Positions 1 through 5,722 of a DNA stretch of 5,729 nucleotides are shown piece after piece; within the stretch, counting starts at the first letter, position 1; every line of letters starts with the position of its first letter. Location of the stretch: positions 1 to 5,729 of the forward strand of contig CAKTZN010000119.1 in the NCBI GenBank assembly GCA_934635545.1, in the 5' to 3' direction. The translations under genes and the position numbers were made by a program. The stretch comes from an uncultured Oscillospiraceae bacterium. GTDB lineage: Bacteria; Bacillota; Clostridia; Oscillospirales; Oscillospiraceae. The notes beneath the pieces are model-generated. The model did not search any database, was not told the origin of the DNA, and worked only from the letters and a program-made list of their open reading frames with translations.

Positions 1-54
1 CTTATAGCTGTCGGAGAACATTTCCCCGCATTTATTACACTTGATCAGACTCAT
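1..54 (-). CDS. Zinc-ribbon domain protein, N-terminal fragment (cut by window edge)
   Basis: Only the first 18 codons are inside the window. They read MSLIKCNKCGEMFSDSYK. The CxxC pair (Cys6, Cys9) followed by Gly is the first knuckle of a zinc ribbon, common at the N-terminus of small Firmicutes proteins that begin 'MSLIKC..CG'. The partner cysteines would lie beyond the edge. A second in-frame ATG lies at 63-61, but the GGAGGG ribosome binding site (65-70 on the plus strand) touches it almost directly. The ATG at 54 has a workable spacing of about 10 bases, so I chose it. The gene is divergent from udk. Function is unknown; such ribbons occur in many unrelated membrane and regulatory proteins. 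Confidence 0.6.
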   Translation of the reverse strand, partial: MSLIKCNKCGEMFSDSYK

Positions 55-99
55 GCTTTCCATTCCCTCCAAAGGACATACTCTTGATAATACTTAGCT

Positions 100-129
100 A
101 TCATACCCCAAAAGCAACAGTCCCGTCAA
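100..129 (-). promoter_or_regulatory. Sigma-A-type promoter for the zinc-ribbon gene
   Basis: On the minus strand TTGACG (129-124) is followed after 18 bases by TATGAT (105-100). Each hexamer matches the consensus at five of six positions. Predicted transcription start is near 93, giving a leader of about 40 bases that contains the GGAGGG site. The AT-rich setting, against GC-rich genes, supports it. Confidence 0.6.
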
Positions 130-169
130 CTGAAAATGCTGGAAATTCATCATTTTTTTACATCTTTTC

Positions 170-198
170 TTGCTTTTCCGGGGATCAGTTCCTATAAT
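170..198 (+). promoter_or_regulatory. Sigma-A-type promoter for udk and the downstream DUF218 gene
   Basis: A perfect TATAAT (193-198) lies 17 bases after a weaker TTGCTT (170-175). Predicted start is near 205, giving a leader of about 25 bases that includes the AAGGGAGG ribosome binding site. It is divergent from the promoter at 100-129. No clear operator dyad is visible between the two. Confidence 0.6.
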
Positions 199-213
199 AG
201 AGGGGAAGAATAT

Positions 214-221
214 AAGGGAGG
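214..221 (+). promoter_or_regulatory. Ribosome binding site that fixes the udk start
   Basis: AAGGGAGG lies 8 bases before the ATG at 230. An earlier in-frame ATG at 170 overlaps the promoter -35 element, has no such site, and would add 20 residues unlike the family, so 230 is preferred. Confidence 0.8.
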
Positions 222-229
222 CGTTCCCC

Positions 230-844
230 ATGAGTACCATTTTCATCGGCATCGCCGGCGGCACCGGCTCCGGCAAGACCACACTGACCGAGCACCTGGC
301 CGAGCGATTCGGCACCGACATCAGCGTGGTGCACCACGACAATTACTACAAGCGGCAGAACTGCTCCTTCGAGGAGCGCTGCCGCCAGAACTACGACCAC
401 CCCGACGCCTTTGACACCGAGCTGATGATCGAGGATCTGAAGGCCCTGAAGCGTGGCGAGACCATCCACTGCCCCGTGTACGACTACGCCATCCACAACC
501 GCACCGACGAGACGGTGGAGATCAAGCCCACCAAGGTGGTGATCGTGGAGGGCATCCTGATCTTCCAGAACAAGGCCCTGCGGGATCTGCTGGACATCAA
601 GATCTTTGTGGAGACCGACGCCGACGTGCGCATCCTGCGCCGCGCCCTGCGGGACGTGGAGGAGCGGGGCCGGTCGTTGGAGTCGGTGGTAACCCAGTAT
701 CTCACCACCGTCAAGCCCATGCACGAGCAGTTCGTGGAGCCCACCCGTAAGTACGCCGACATCATCGTGCTGGAGGGCGGCCACAACCTGGTGGCGCTGG
801 ATATGATCATGCAGCGCATCGCCAATCACATCGCGGAGAACTGA
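230..844 (+). CDS. udk: Uridine kinase (uridine/cytidine monophosphokinase)
   Basis: This enzyme phosphorylates uridine or cytidine to UMP or CMP with ATP or GTP, in cytosolic pyrimidine salvage. The 204-residue product is close to E. coli Udk (about 213). Visible motifs in order are a P-loop GGTGSGKT (residues 10-17), DNYYK (37-41), NYDHP (54-58), PVYDY (82-86), EGIL (107-110), the arginine-rich lid RDVEERGRS (141-149) and EPTRKYADIIV (170-180). Together these match the uridine kinase branch of the P-loop kinases rather than phosphoribulokinase or pantothenate kinase. The start is set by AAGGGAGG 8 bases upstream. The next gene begins 5 bases after the stop, so the two are probably cotranscribed from the promoter at 170-198. 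No truncation or missing motif is seen. Confidence 0.95.
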   Translation: MSTIFIGIAGGTGSGKTTLTEHLAERFGTDISVVHHDNYYKRQNCSFEERCRQNYDHPDAFDTELMIEDLKALKRGETIHCPVYDYAIHNRTDETVEIKPTKVVIVEGILIFQNKALRDLLDIKIFVETDADVRILRRALRDVEERGRSLESVVTQYLTTVKPMHEQFVEPTRKYADIIVLEGGHNLVALDMIMQRIANHIAEN

Positions 845-849
845 TACCT

Positions 850-1593
850 ATGCTGTTACCCATCCTTGGCACCCTCTCCCTGCTGGGAGCGGTCTATTTC
901 CTGATGCCCCTGGCCATCGGCGTCCACCACATCGGCATGTTCTGGCCGGCGGCGCTGCTGCTGTTGGCGGCGGCACGGTGCTTCTTCCCCGGCTTTTTCC
1001 GGCGCTTTCCCAAATGGCTGAAGGCAATCCTCATCACCGGCGTCAGCGTGGTGCTGGCGGTGGCCATCGCGGTGCTGACCATCATGGGCCTGGCCGCAGC
1101 CGACCGTCCCACAGCGGAGGACGCGCCGGGCACGGTGGTGCTGCTGGGCTGTCAGGTCTATAACGGGAAGCCCAGCATGATGCTGCAGGGCCGCATCGAG
1201 GCCGCCTACGCATATCTGACCGCCCACCCAGACGCGGTCTGCGTCACCACCGGCGGGCTGGACAGCCGCTCCGAGCCGGTGACGGAGGGCGCCTGCGCCC
1301 GGCAGGAGCTGATCGATATGGGCATCGCCCCGGAGCGGGTCTACGCCGAGGAGAAGTCCTTCGACACCCGTGAGAATCTGCAATTCGCCGCGGCCATCAT
1401 CCGGGAAAACGGACTGGACACCCATGTGGTCATCGCCAGCGACAACTTCCACCAGTACCGGGGGCAGCTTTTTGCCCGTCAGGCGGGGTTGACCGCCCAG
1501 TCCGCCGGCTGCTTCAGCCCCTGGTTCCTGGGCCCCGGCTACGCCTGCCGCGAGGTGGTGGGAATTCTGGCCACCTGGGCGGGAATTGATTAA
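850..1593 (+). CDS. DUF218 / YdcF-SanA family membrane-anchored protein
   Basis: The 247-residue protein has three likely N-terminal membrane segments (about 3-24, 28-46, 59-81) and a DUF218 domain (about 94-235). The domain shows VVLLGCQVYNGKPS (96-109) followed by LQGRIEAA, TTGG (133-136), the S-x-D-T-R-E-N stretch (170-176), and IASDNFHQYR (195-204). These match the conserved blocks of YdcF/SanA/ElyC proteins. Family members are linked to envelope integrity or vancomycin resistance (SanA) and to envelope polysaccharide metabolism (ElyC), but the biochemical activity is not settled. Start: the ATG lies 5 bases after the udk stop, with a weak GGAG inside the udk 3' end, which suggests translational coupling. 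A strong terminator hairpin follows 15 bases after the stop. The family is confident; its role here is not known, and no functional link with uridine kinase is evident. Confidence 0.85.
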   Translation: MLLPILGTLSLLGAVYFLMPLAIGVHHIGMFWPAALLLLAAARCFFPGFFRRFPKWLKAILITGVSVVLAVAIAVLTIMGLAAADRPTAEDAPGTVVLLGCQVYNGKPSMMLQGRIEAAYAYLTAHPDAVCVTTGGLDSRSEPVTEGACARQELIDMGIAPERVYAEEKSFDTRENLQFAAAIIRENGLDTHVVIASDNFHQYRGQLFARQAGLTAQSAGCFSPWFLGPGYACREVVGILATWAGID

Positions 1594-1608
1594 GTAAATG
1601 GTTATTTA

Positions 1609-1650
1609 GAAAGAAGAAATCCGTACCTTTCGGTACGGATTTCTTCTTTC
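1609..1650. terminator. Bidirectional intrinsic terminator between convergent units
   Basis: A perfect 19-bp inverted repeat (1609-1627 with 1632-1650) encloses a TTTC loop. The loop-side part is GC-containing (ATCCGTACC/GGTACGGAT). The outer part pairs an A-rich left arm with TTCTTCTTTC on the right, so either strand gives a hairpin running into a T-rich tract. It lies 15 bases after the DUF218 stop and about 60 bases after the aldolase stop on the other strand, where both converging transcripts should end. Confidence 0.85.
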
Positions 1651-1663
1651 TGCACAGTCGGCG

Positions 1664-1694
1664 CGTAAGGGCGGGGTAGAACCCCGCCCTTACG
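1664..1694. repeat. Perfect GC-rich palindromic element (REP-like hairpin)
   Basis: CGTAAGGGCGGGGT (1664-1677) and its exact reverse complement (1681-1694) enclose a 3-base AGA loop. No T-run follows on either strand, so it is not an obvious terminator by itself. It begins 16 bases after the aldolase stop on the minus strand and could stabilise that transcript's 3' end. Similar GC-rich intergenic palindromes are, from memory, scattered through Oscillospiraceae genomes. Only one copy is present here, so its repeat status is inferred. Confidence 0.65.
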
Positions 1695-1710
1695 AAAACA
1701 TGCATCACGG

Positions 1711-2316
1711 TTACAGCTTCTCCAGCACCACCGGCTCTCCCACCTGCAAAGCATAGTGATAGATCCGGGCGCTGTCCTCGATGTACTGGGCGCGGGTGCG
1801 GGCCTCGTTCAGATCCTTGCCCACCGCCAGCACGCCGTGATTGTTCAGCAGGCAGCCACCCCGGCCATCCTTCAGGCAGGGCACCGCGTTCTCGCCCACG
1901 GCGAAAGTGCCGGGCGTGGCGTATTCGGCGCACGCCACGTCGCCGCCCAGGAATATCCGGGTCTCGATCAGCACCGAGGGGATGGGCTTATGCACCACGG
2001 CAAAGGCCGTGGCATAGGGGGAATGGGTGTGGAAAATAGCCTTGTGCTCCGGATAGGCCCGATAGACGGCGGCGTGCATCCGCCACTCGCTGGAGGGCTG
2101 CAATTCGCCCTCGATAATGTTGCCGTCCAGGTCGCACCGGACGATATCCACCGGCCGCATCACCGTATAGCGTACCGATGTGGGGGTGATCAGCATAGTG
2201 CCGTCCCCCAGCGCCACACTGAGATTGCCGCTGGTACCGGTGAACATCCCCTCATGCAGGGATTCCAGGCACACGTCCACCATTTCCTGCCGCAGTTCCT
2301 TGTGAGAATACTCCAT
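1711..2316 (-). CDS. Class II (zinc) aldolase, FucA-like; probable 5-modified ribulose-1-phosphate aldolase
   Basis: This 201-residue protein belongs to the class II aldolase/adducin family. It keeps the L-fuculose-phosphate aldolase signature: TGTSGN (26-31) for phosphate and backbone binding, ITPT (43-46), PSSEWRMH (74-81) with Glu77 at the position of FucA catalytic Glu73, the zinc ligands His96 and His98 in HTHS, and the third ligand His160 in NNHG. Length is close to FucA (215). Family members split ketose-1-phosphates to dihydroxyacetone phosphate and an aldehyde. As the last gene of an operon behind an MtnA-like isomerase, the likely substrate is 5-methylthioribulose-1-phosphate or 5-deoxyribulose-1-phosphate. 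The alternative is MtnB dehydratase, which shares the fold; the FucA-type PSSEWR block argues for aldolase. Start: AGAGG lies 7 bases before this ATG, and an upstream in-frame ATG at 2415 falls within the preceding gene. A 40-base AT-rich gap separates it from the isomerase gene. Confidence 0.85.
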   Translation of the reverse strand: MEYSHKELRQEMVDVCLESLHEGMFTGTSGNLSVALGDGTMLITPTSVRYTVMRPVDIVRCDLDGNIIEGELQPSSEWRMHAAVYRAYPEHKAIFHTHSPYATAFAVVHKPIPSVLIETRIFLGGDVACAEYATPGTFAVGENAVPCLKDGRGGCLLNNHGVLAVGKDLNEARTRAQYIEDSARIYHYALQVGEPVVLEKL

Positions 2317-2356
2317 TCTATCGCCTCTTTCGATTATTAAATAATTATTTTGTATC

Positions 2357-3424
2357 TCAAACCACCATCTCATAGGGCCCCAATTCGCTGACCTCCAGAT
2401 ACTTCTGCAGGTCATAGGGGGAGTAGATGCCCAGATCGGTCACCACGCCGGTGATCAACTGGGGCGGCGTGATGTCGAAGGCGGGATAATAGCCCTTCAC
2501 GCCGTCTGCCGCCGTCTTGACCCCCATAGCCTCCAGGGTATCCTGGGGGTTGCGCATCTCAATGTGGACGGTGTCCACCGTGGGATGGCCCTTGTCGGGG
2601 ATGCCGCTGATATACACCGGTACGCCCAGATAGTTGGCGGCGATGGAGATCTGGAAGGTGCCCACCTTGTTGGCGATATAGCCGTCGCAGCAGATGGCGT
2701 CGGCGGCGCAGGTGAATACATCCACATGCTCGTGCTGCATCACATAGGCGGGCATGTTGTCGGTGATGACCGTCACGTCAAAGCCCATGTCGTGGCACAC
2801 GGTGGCCGTCAGCCGCGCCCCCTGGAAATAGGGGCGGGTCTCCGGGCAGAACAGCCGGATATTTTTGCCCCGCTCCCGGCACTCCTTCAGCATCATAGCC
2901 AGGATGGTCTCGGCAAAGCACTGGGTCATAACGGTGCCGTTGTCGGGGAACTTGTCCACCAGATGCTTGGCCATCTGGCCCACCCGGTTATAGCGGCGGT
3001 TGTTGGTGGCCACAGTATAGTCCCGGATGGCCAGCGCCACATCGGGGACACCCTGGGCAATGGCGGCCTTTGCCGCCTCCAGGCAGCCGCCGCAGATGAG
3101 CTGCATCCGTCCCACGGTGGTAGGCCGGGCGTGGGAGATGGTGTCCATGGCCTGCTCCAGATAGGCCACCTGCCGCTCCGCCGTCATGTCCCGGCACTCC
3201 CAGGCCGCCAGCGCCATACCCATGGCGGCGGCGGTGAAGGGGCCGGTGGACTGGGTCACCATGTCCGTCAGCGCCTGGGCCACCTCGCCGTGGGTGCGGC
3301 AGGTGACGAACTCCACCCGCCGGGGATACACCCGGCGATCCAGGATCCGCACCTGGCCGCTGTCGTACCAGGCCACGTTTTCATACTGCATCATAAAGGC
3401 AAGGCCTTTGTCCGCTCTTTCCAT
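2357..3424 (-). CDS. mtnA: MtnA-like isomerase (eIF-2B alpha/beta/delta family), probable 5-methylthioribose-1-phosphate or 5-deoxyribose-1-phosphate isomerase
   Basis: The family converts 5-methylthioribose-1-phosphate (aldose) to 5-methylthioribulose-1-phosphate (ketose). The 355-residue length fits MtnA. The C-terminal Rossmann-like half is well kept: Cys169 in VMTQCFAET (equivalent to B. subtilis Cys160), ETRPYFQGARLTA (195-207), ITDNMPA (220-226), Asp242 in CAADAI (equivalent to Asp240), and DGYIANKVGTF (247-257) followed by a GVPVYIS stretch. The N-terminal half is divergent: the usual VVRGAPAIG-type motif is replaced by TQSTGPFTAAAMG (57-69), and THCNAG around the cysteine has become TQCFAE. 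A changed substrate is therefore possible, and ribose-1,5-bisphosphate isomerase belongs to the same superfamily. Start: a GAGGAG site lies 9 bases upstream. It begins 17 bases after the deaminase stop, in the same operon. The family is confident; the exact substrate is inferred from context. Confidence 0.82.
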   Translation of the reverse strand: MERADKGLAFMMQYENVAWYDSGQVRILDRRVYPRRVEFVTCRTHGEVAQALTDMVTQSTGPFTAAAMGMALAAWECRDMTAERQVAYLEQAMDTISHARPTTVGRMQLICGGCLEAAKAAIAQGVPDVALAIRDYTVATNNRRYNRVGQMAKHLVDKFPDNGTVMTQCFAETILAMMLKECRERGKNIRLFCPETRPYFQGARLTATVCHDMGFDVTVITDNMPAYVMQHEHVDVFTCAADAICCDGYIANKVGTFQISIAANYLGVPVYISGIPDKGHPTVDTVHIEMRNPQDTLEAMGVKTAADGVKGYYPAFDITPPQLITGVVTDLGIYSPYDLQKYLEVSELGPYEMVV

Positions 3425-3441
3425 TTTCGTTTTCTCCTCTC

Positions 3442-4731
3442 TTATGCGCCGTACAGCCGCTCTGCGGCGGCGCGGGCCTCATACAGCACCCGCTCCTTGT
3501 CCAGCGTCAGGTATTCTCCGTTTTCATACAGCACCCTGCCGTCCACCATGGTCATGCACACGTCGGCGGCCTGGGCACTGTATACCGCAAGGCCCGCCGT
3601 GTCCAGATGGGGACAGAGATGGGGCGCGCTCAGGTCGATGGCCATGATGTCCGCCCGCTTTCCGGCCTGGATAACGCCGGTGTCATCCCGGCCCTGCAGT
3701 CTCGCGCCGCCGGCCGTGGCCATGTCCAGCACCTGACCAGCCGGTAAGATCGCCGCGTCGTGGTGATAGCCGTTGTGAAGGATGGCCGCCAGATGCAGCT
3801 CCTCCAGCATGTTCAGGTTGTTGTTGCTGGCCGCGCCGTCGGTGCCCAGCGCCACATTGACGCCCTCCGCCAGCAGCGCGGGAACCGGGGCGAAGCCGCT
3901 GCCCAGCTTCATGTTGCTGGTGGGGTTGTGGATGACACTGACGCCCTTTTGCCGCAGCAGCGCCCGATCCGCCTCCGTCACCCACACGCAGTGGGCTGCG
4001 GCACAGGGCACGTCAAACACCCCAAGATCGTTCATCCACGCCGCTGGGGTCTTGCCGTATTTTTCGAGGCAGCCGTCGTGCTCGCTTTTCGTCTCGCTGA
4101 GATGGATGTGCATCCGCGCACCATTCCGGCGGCACCACGCCGCCGTTCCCGCCGCCACGTCGGGATTGCAGGTATACTCGGCGTGAAGGCAGCCCTCCAC
4201 CCGGATGCGGCCGTCGGCGGCATTGTGCCAGTCATGGTAAAACCGCTCCAGCTTGCGGGCGCCCTCATTCTTTTCATAGGTGTCCGCAGGGTCGAAGGCC
4301 TGCACCGGATAGCAGAGGTTGGCCTTGATGCCGCACTCCGCCGCCAGCTCCGCCGCCTCCCACGGGAAGAAGTACATGTCAGAAAAGCTGGTGGTGCCGC
4401 AGGCAAGCATTTCCAACAGCGCCAGCGCCGTACCGGCCCGGATGTCCGCCGCCGTCATGCGGCCCTCCACCGGGAACACGCTGTCAAACAGCCACCTCTG
4501 CAGTGGGAGGTCGGTACCCACGCCCCGCAGCAGCGTCATGGCGGCGTGGGTATGGGCGTTCACCAGTCCCGGCAGCAGCAGCCTGCCGGACATATCCTTC
4601 TCACAGTCAAAGTTCCCCTCCGGACGGGCAGCGCCCACATAGGTGATCACCGGGCCATCAATGGCCACGAAGCCGCCCTGGATCACGCCGCCGGGCGTAT
4701 AGACCCAGGCGTTTTTCAGTAACGTGGTCAT
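3442..4731 (-). CDS. mtaD: 5-methylthioadenosine / S-adenosylhomocysteine deaminase (amidohydrolase)
   Basis: This family hydrolytically deaminates MTA, SAH and, in some members (M. jannaschii DadD), 5'-deoxyadenosine, giving the inosine analogue and ammonia. The 429-residue protein has the full metal and catalytic set of the TM0936-type amidohydrolase barrel: PGLVNAHTHAAMTLLRG (54-70) with His60 and His62; Glu89; GTTSFSDMY (112-120); His183 in HAEYTC; HIHLSET (208-214) with ligand His210 and catalytic Glu213; His247 in AAHCVWV; NPTSNMKLGSG (269-279); and Asp298 in GTDGAASNNNLNM. The N-terminal 50 and C-terminal residues form the usual small beta domain. The relative chlorohydrolase/guanine deaminase branches are less likely given the GTDGAASNNNLNM block. 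The ATG lies 4 bases after the phosphorylase stop with GAGG inside that gene's end, so translation is probably coupled. No signal peptide, so cytosolic. Real substrates (MTA, SAH or 5'-deoxyadenosine) cannot be separated by sequence. Confidence 0.9.
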   Translation of the reverse strand: MTTLLKNAWVYTPGGVIQGGFVAIDGPVITYVGAARPEGNFDCEKDMSGRLLLPGLVNAHTHAAMTLLRGVGTDLPLQRWLFDSVFPVEGRMTAADIRAGTALALLEMLACGTTSFSDMYFFPWEAAELAAECGIKANLCYPVQAFDPADTYEKNEGARKLERFYHDWHNAADGRIRVEGCLHAEYTCNPDVAAGTAAWCRRNGARMHIHLSETKSEHDGCLEKYGKTPAAWMNDLGVFDVPCAAAHCVWVTEADRALLRQKGVSVIHNPTSNMKLGSGFAPVPALLAEGVNVALGTDGAASNNNLNMLEELHLAAILHNGYHHDAAILPAGQVLDMATAGGARLQGRDDTGVIQAGKRADIMAIDLSAPHLCPHLDTAGLAVYSAQAADVCMTMVDGRVLYENGEYLTLDKERVLYEARAAAERLYGA

Positions 4732-4735
4732 GCCC

Positions 4736-5557
4736 TTACATCCTCGCCAGCACTTTTTTCAGGTACGCGCTGAAGTTGTCGGCCACCAGATGGCCCACCT
4801 CGTTGACCTCCTCATCGCTGAGGGGCTGATCCAGAATCCCCGCCGCCATGTTGGTGATGACGGAGAAGCCCAGGCAGGGCATGCCGCAGTGGGCCGCCGT
4901 CAGCGCCTCGGTCACGGTGGACATACCCACCGCGTCGCCGCCCAGGGTGCGGATGGCGCGGATCTCTGCCGGTGTCTCGAACTGCGGGCCCTGCATGAAG
5001 AAATAGCACCCCTCATGGAAGGTCAGGCCGCTGCCCTGGGCACACTCACGGGCGATGGCACGCAGCTCGGGGCTGTACATTTTCTGCACGTCGAAAAACC
5101 GGGGGCCGAACTCCGGAATATTGGGGCCTCGCAGCGGAGAATAGCCCGGCAGCATGATCTGATCGTTGATGATCATGATGTCGCCGGGCTTGTAGCCCAG
5201 GTTCACACCCCCGGCGGCGTTGGTCAGGATCACGGCACGGCAGCCCAGCAGCTTGAACAGCCGGATGGGCGCCGTCAACTGCGGAAAGTCATACCCCTCG
5301 TAGGAGTGAAACCGCCCGGACATGCACACCACCTTCTTGCCGGCGATGGTGCCGCAGATCAGCTTCCCGGCGTGGGTGGCCACGGTGGAGCGCAGGAAAT
5401 TGGGGATGTCCTCATAGGGGATCACCACCGGGTTTTCCACCTGGGCGGCAAAGGGGCCCAGGGACGAGCCCAGGATAATGCCGATCTCCGGCTGAAAGTC
5501 CAGCTTTTCCCGGACATACCGGGCGCTTTTCTCGAAAAATTCATAGGTATATTCCAT
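4736..5557 (-). CDS. punA: Purine nucleoside phosphorylase, trimeric PNP/MTAP family (inosine-type)
   Basis: The enzyme splits purine nucleosides with phosphate to free base and ribose-1-phosphate in the cytosol. The 273-residue product has the trimeric PNP motifs: GSSLG (30-34), GRFHSYEGY (81-89, His84 and Tyr86), TNAAGG (112-117), GPQFETPAE (190-198, Glu194), GDAVGMSTV (207-215, Met212) and VITN (233-236). Spacing from Glu194 to Met212 to Asn236 equals human Glu201, Met219 and Asn243. Asn at this site marks 6-oxopurine (inosine/guanosine) specificity; MTA phosphorylases have Asp. Asp248 stands where human PNP and, from memory, bacillary PNPs have the His (human His257) that contacts the ribose 5'-OH. 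With a deaminase next door, a methylthioinosine or 5'-deoxyinosine role is plausible; ordinary inosine/guanosine salvage is the simpler alternative. It is the first gene of the operon. Start: AGGAGG 7 bases upstream; the in-frame ATG at 5605 lies in the promoter. Confidence 0.92.
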   Translation of the reverse strand: MEYTYEFFEKSARYVREKLDFQPEIGIILGSSLGPFAAQVENPVVIPYEDIPNFLRSTVATHAGKLICGTIAGKKVVCMSGRFHSYEGYDFPQLTAPIRLFKLLGCRAVILTNAAGGVNLGYKPGDIMIINDQIMLPGYSPLRGPNIPEFGPRFFDVQKMYSPELRAIARECAQGSGLTFHEGCYFFMQGPQFETPAEIRAIRTLGGDAVGMSTVTEALTAAHCGMPCLGFSVITNMAAGILDQPLSDEEVNEVGHLVADNFSAYLKKVLARM

Positions 5558-5564
5558 GGGATGT

Positions 5565-5570
5565 CCTCCT
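5565..5570 (-). promoter_or_regulatory. Ribosome binding site that fixes the phosphorylase start
   Basis: AGGAGG on the minus strand, 7 bases before the ATG at 5557. It rules out the longer reading from 5605, whose start codon lies between the -35 and -10 elements of the operon promoter. Confidence 0.85.
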
Positions 5571-5586
5571 ATTATATATTGTATTG

Positions 5587-5615
5587 ATTTTACCACACCG
5601 GCCACATGGTGTCAA
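5587..5615 (-). promoter_or_regulatory. Sigma-A-type promoter of the four-gene nucleoside operon
   Basis: On the minus strand a perfect TTGACA (5615-5610) is followed after 17 bases by TAAAAT (5592-5587). Predicted start is near 5580, with a leader of only about 22 bases to the start codon, leaving no room for a riboswitch. A short dyad, ACACC (5595-5599) and GGTGT (5608-5612), sits in the spacer and could be a repressor site, but its arms are only five bases. Confidence 0.75.
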
Positions 5616-5662
5616 TTTCACCCGCTTCCACAATTTTCGTCGGTTTTCCTGCCAGAAAGGTC

Positions 5663-5690
5663 TTGCATTTTTTTATTTTCATGATACAAT
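5663..5690 (+). promoter_or_regulatory. Divergent promoter for the gene at the right edge
   Basis: TTGCAT (5663-5668), a 16-base spacer and TACAAT (5685-5690), with TG one base before the -10 (5682-5683) giving an extended -10. Predicted start is near 5697, followed by GGAGG and an ATG, so all parts of a gene start are in order. Confidence 0.6.
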
Positions 5691-5722
5691 AGCGTTGACA
5701 AATCTTAATGGAGGTACTCAAA

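Noticed and set aside
185..829. A minus-strand open frame opposite udk
   Set aside because: It is a shadow of a strongly supported uridine kinase gene; the translation is rich in His, Val, Leu and Gly with no recognisable domain.
230..844. A functional link between uridine kinase and the purine nucleoside operon
   Set aside because: They are on opposite strands, separated by another gene and a bidirectional terminator. Both concern nucleosides, but nothing in the sequence ties them together.
1514..1933. A minus-strand frame running through the terminator region and into the DUF218 gene
   Set aside because: It crosses both perfect hairpins and overlaps two real genes in other frames, with no ribosome binding site or family match.
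2333..2360. A possible internal promoter for the aldolase gene (TTGAGA, 16 bases, AATAAT on the minus strand)
   Set aside because: Its predicted start, near 2326, would fall inside the AGAGG ribosome binding site and remove part of it, so it is unlikely to drive translation of this gene.
2564..3736. A long open plus-strand frame (390 codons) antisense to the isomerase and deaminase genes
   Set aside because: It lies opposite two well-supported genes, has low-complexity His/Gly/Val-rich translation typical of GC-rich antisense frames, and has no family resemblance. The similar long frames at 3760-4722 and 4724-5587 fail for the same reasons.
5558..5722. A SAM or purine riboswitch upstream of the nucleoside operon
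   Set aside because: The predicted leader is only about 22 bases, and no multi-stem aptamer or terminator-like hairpin is visible in it.
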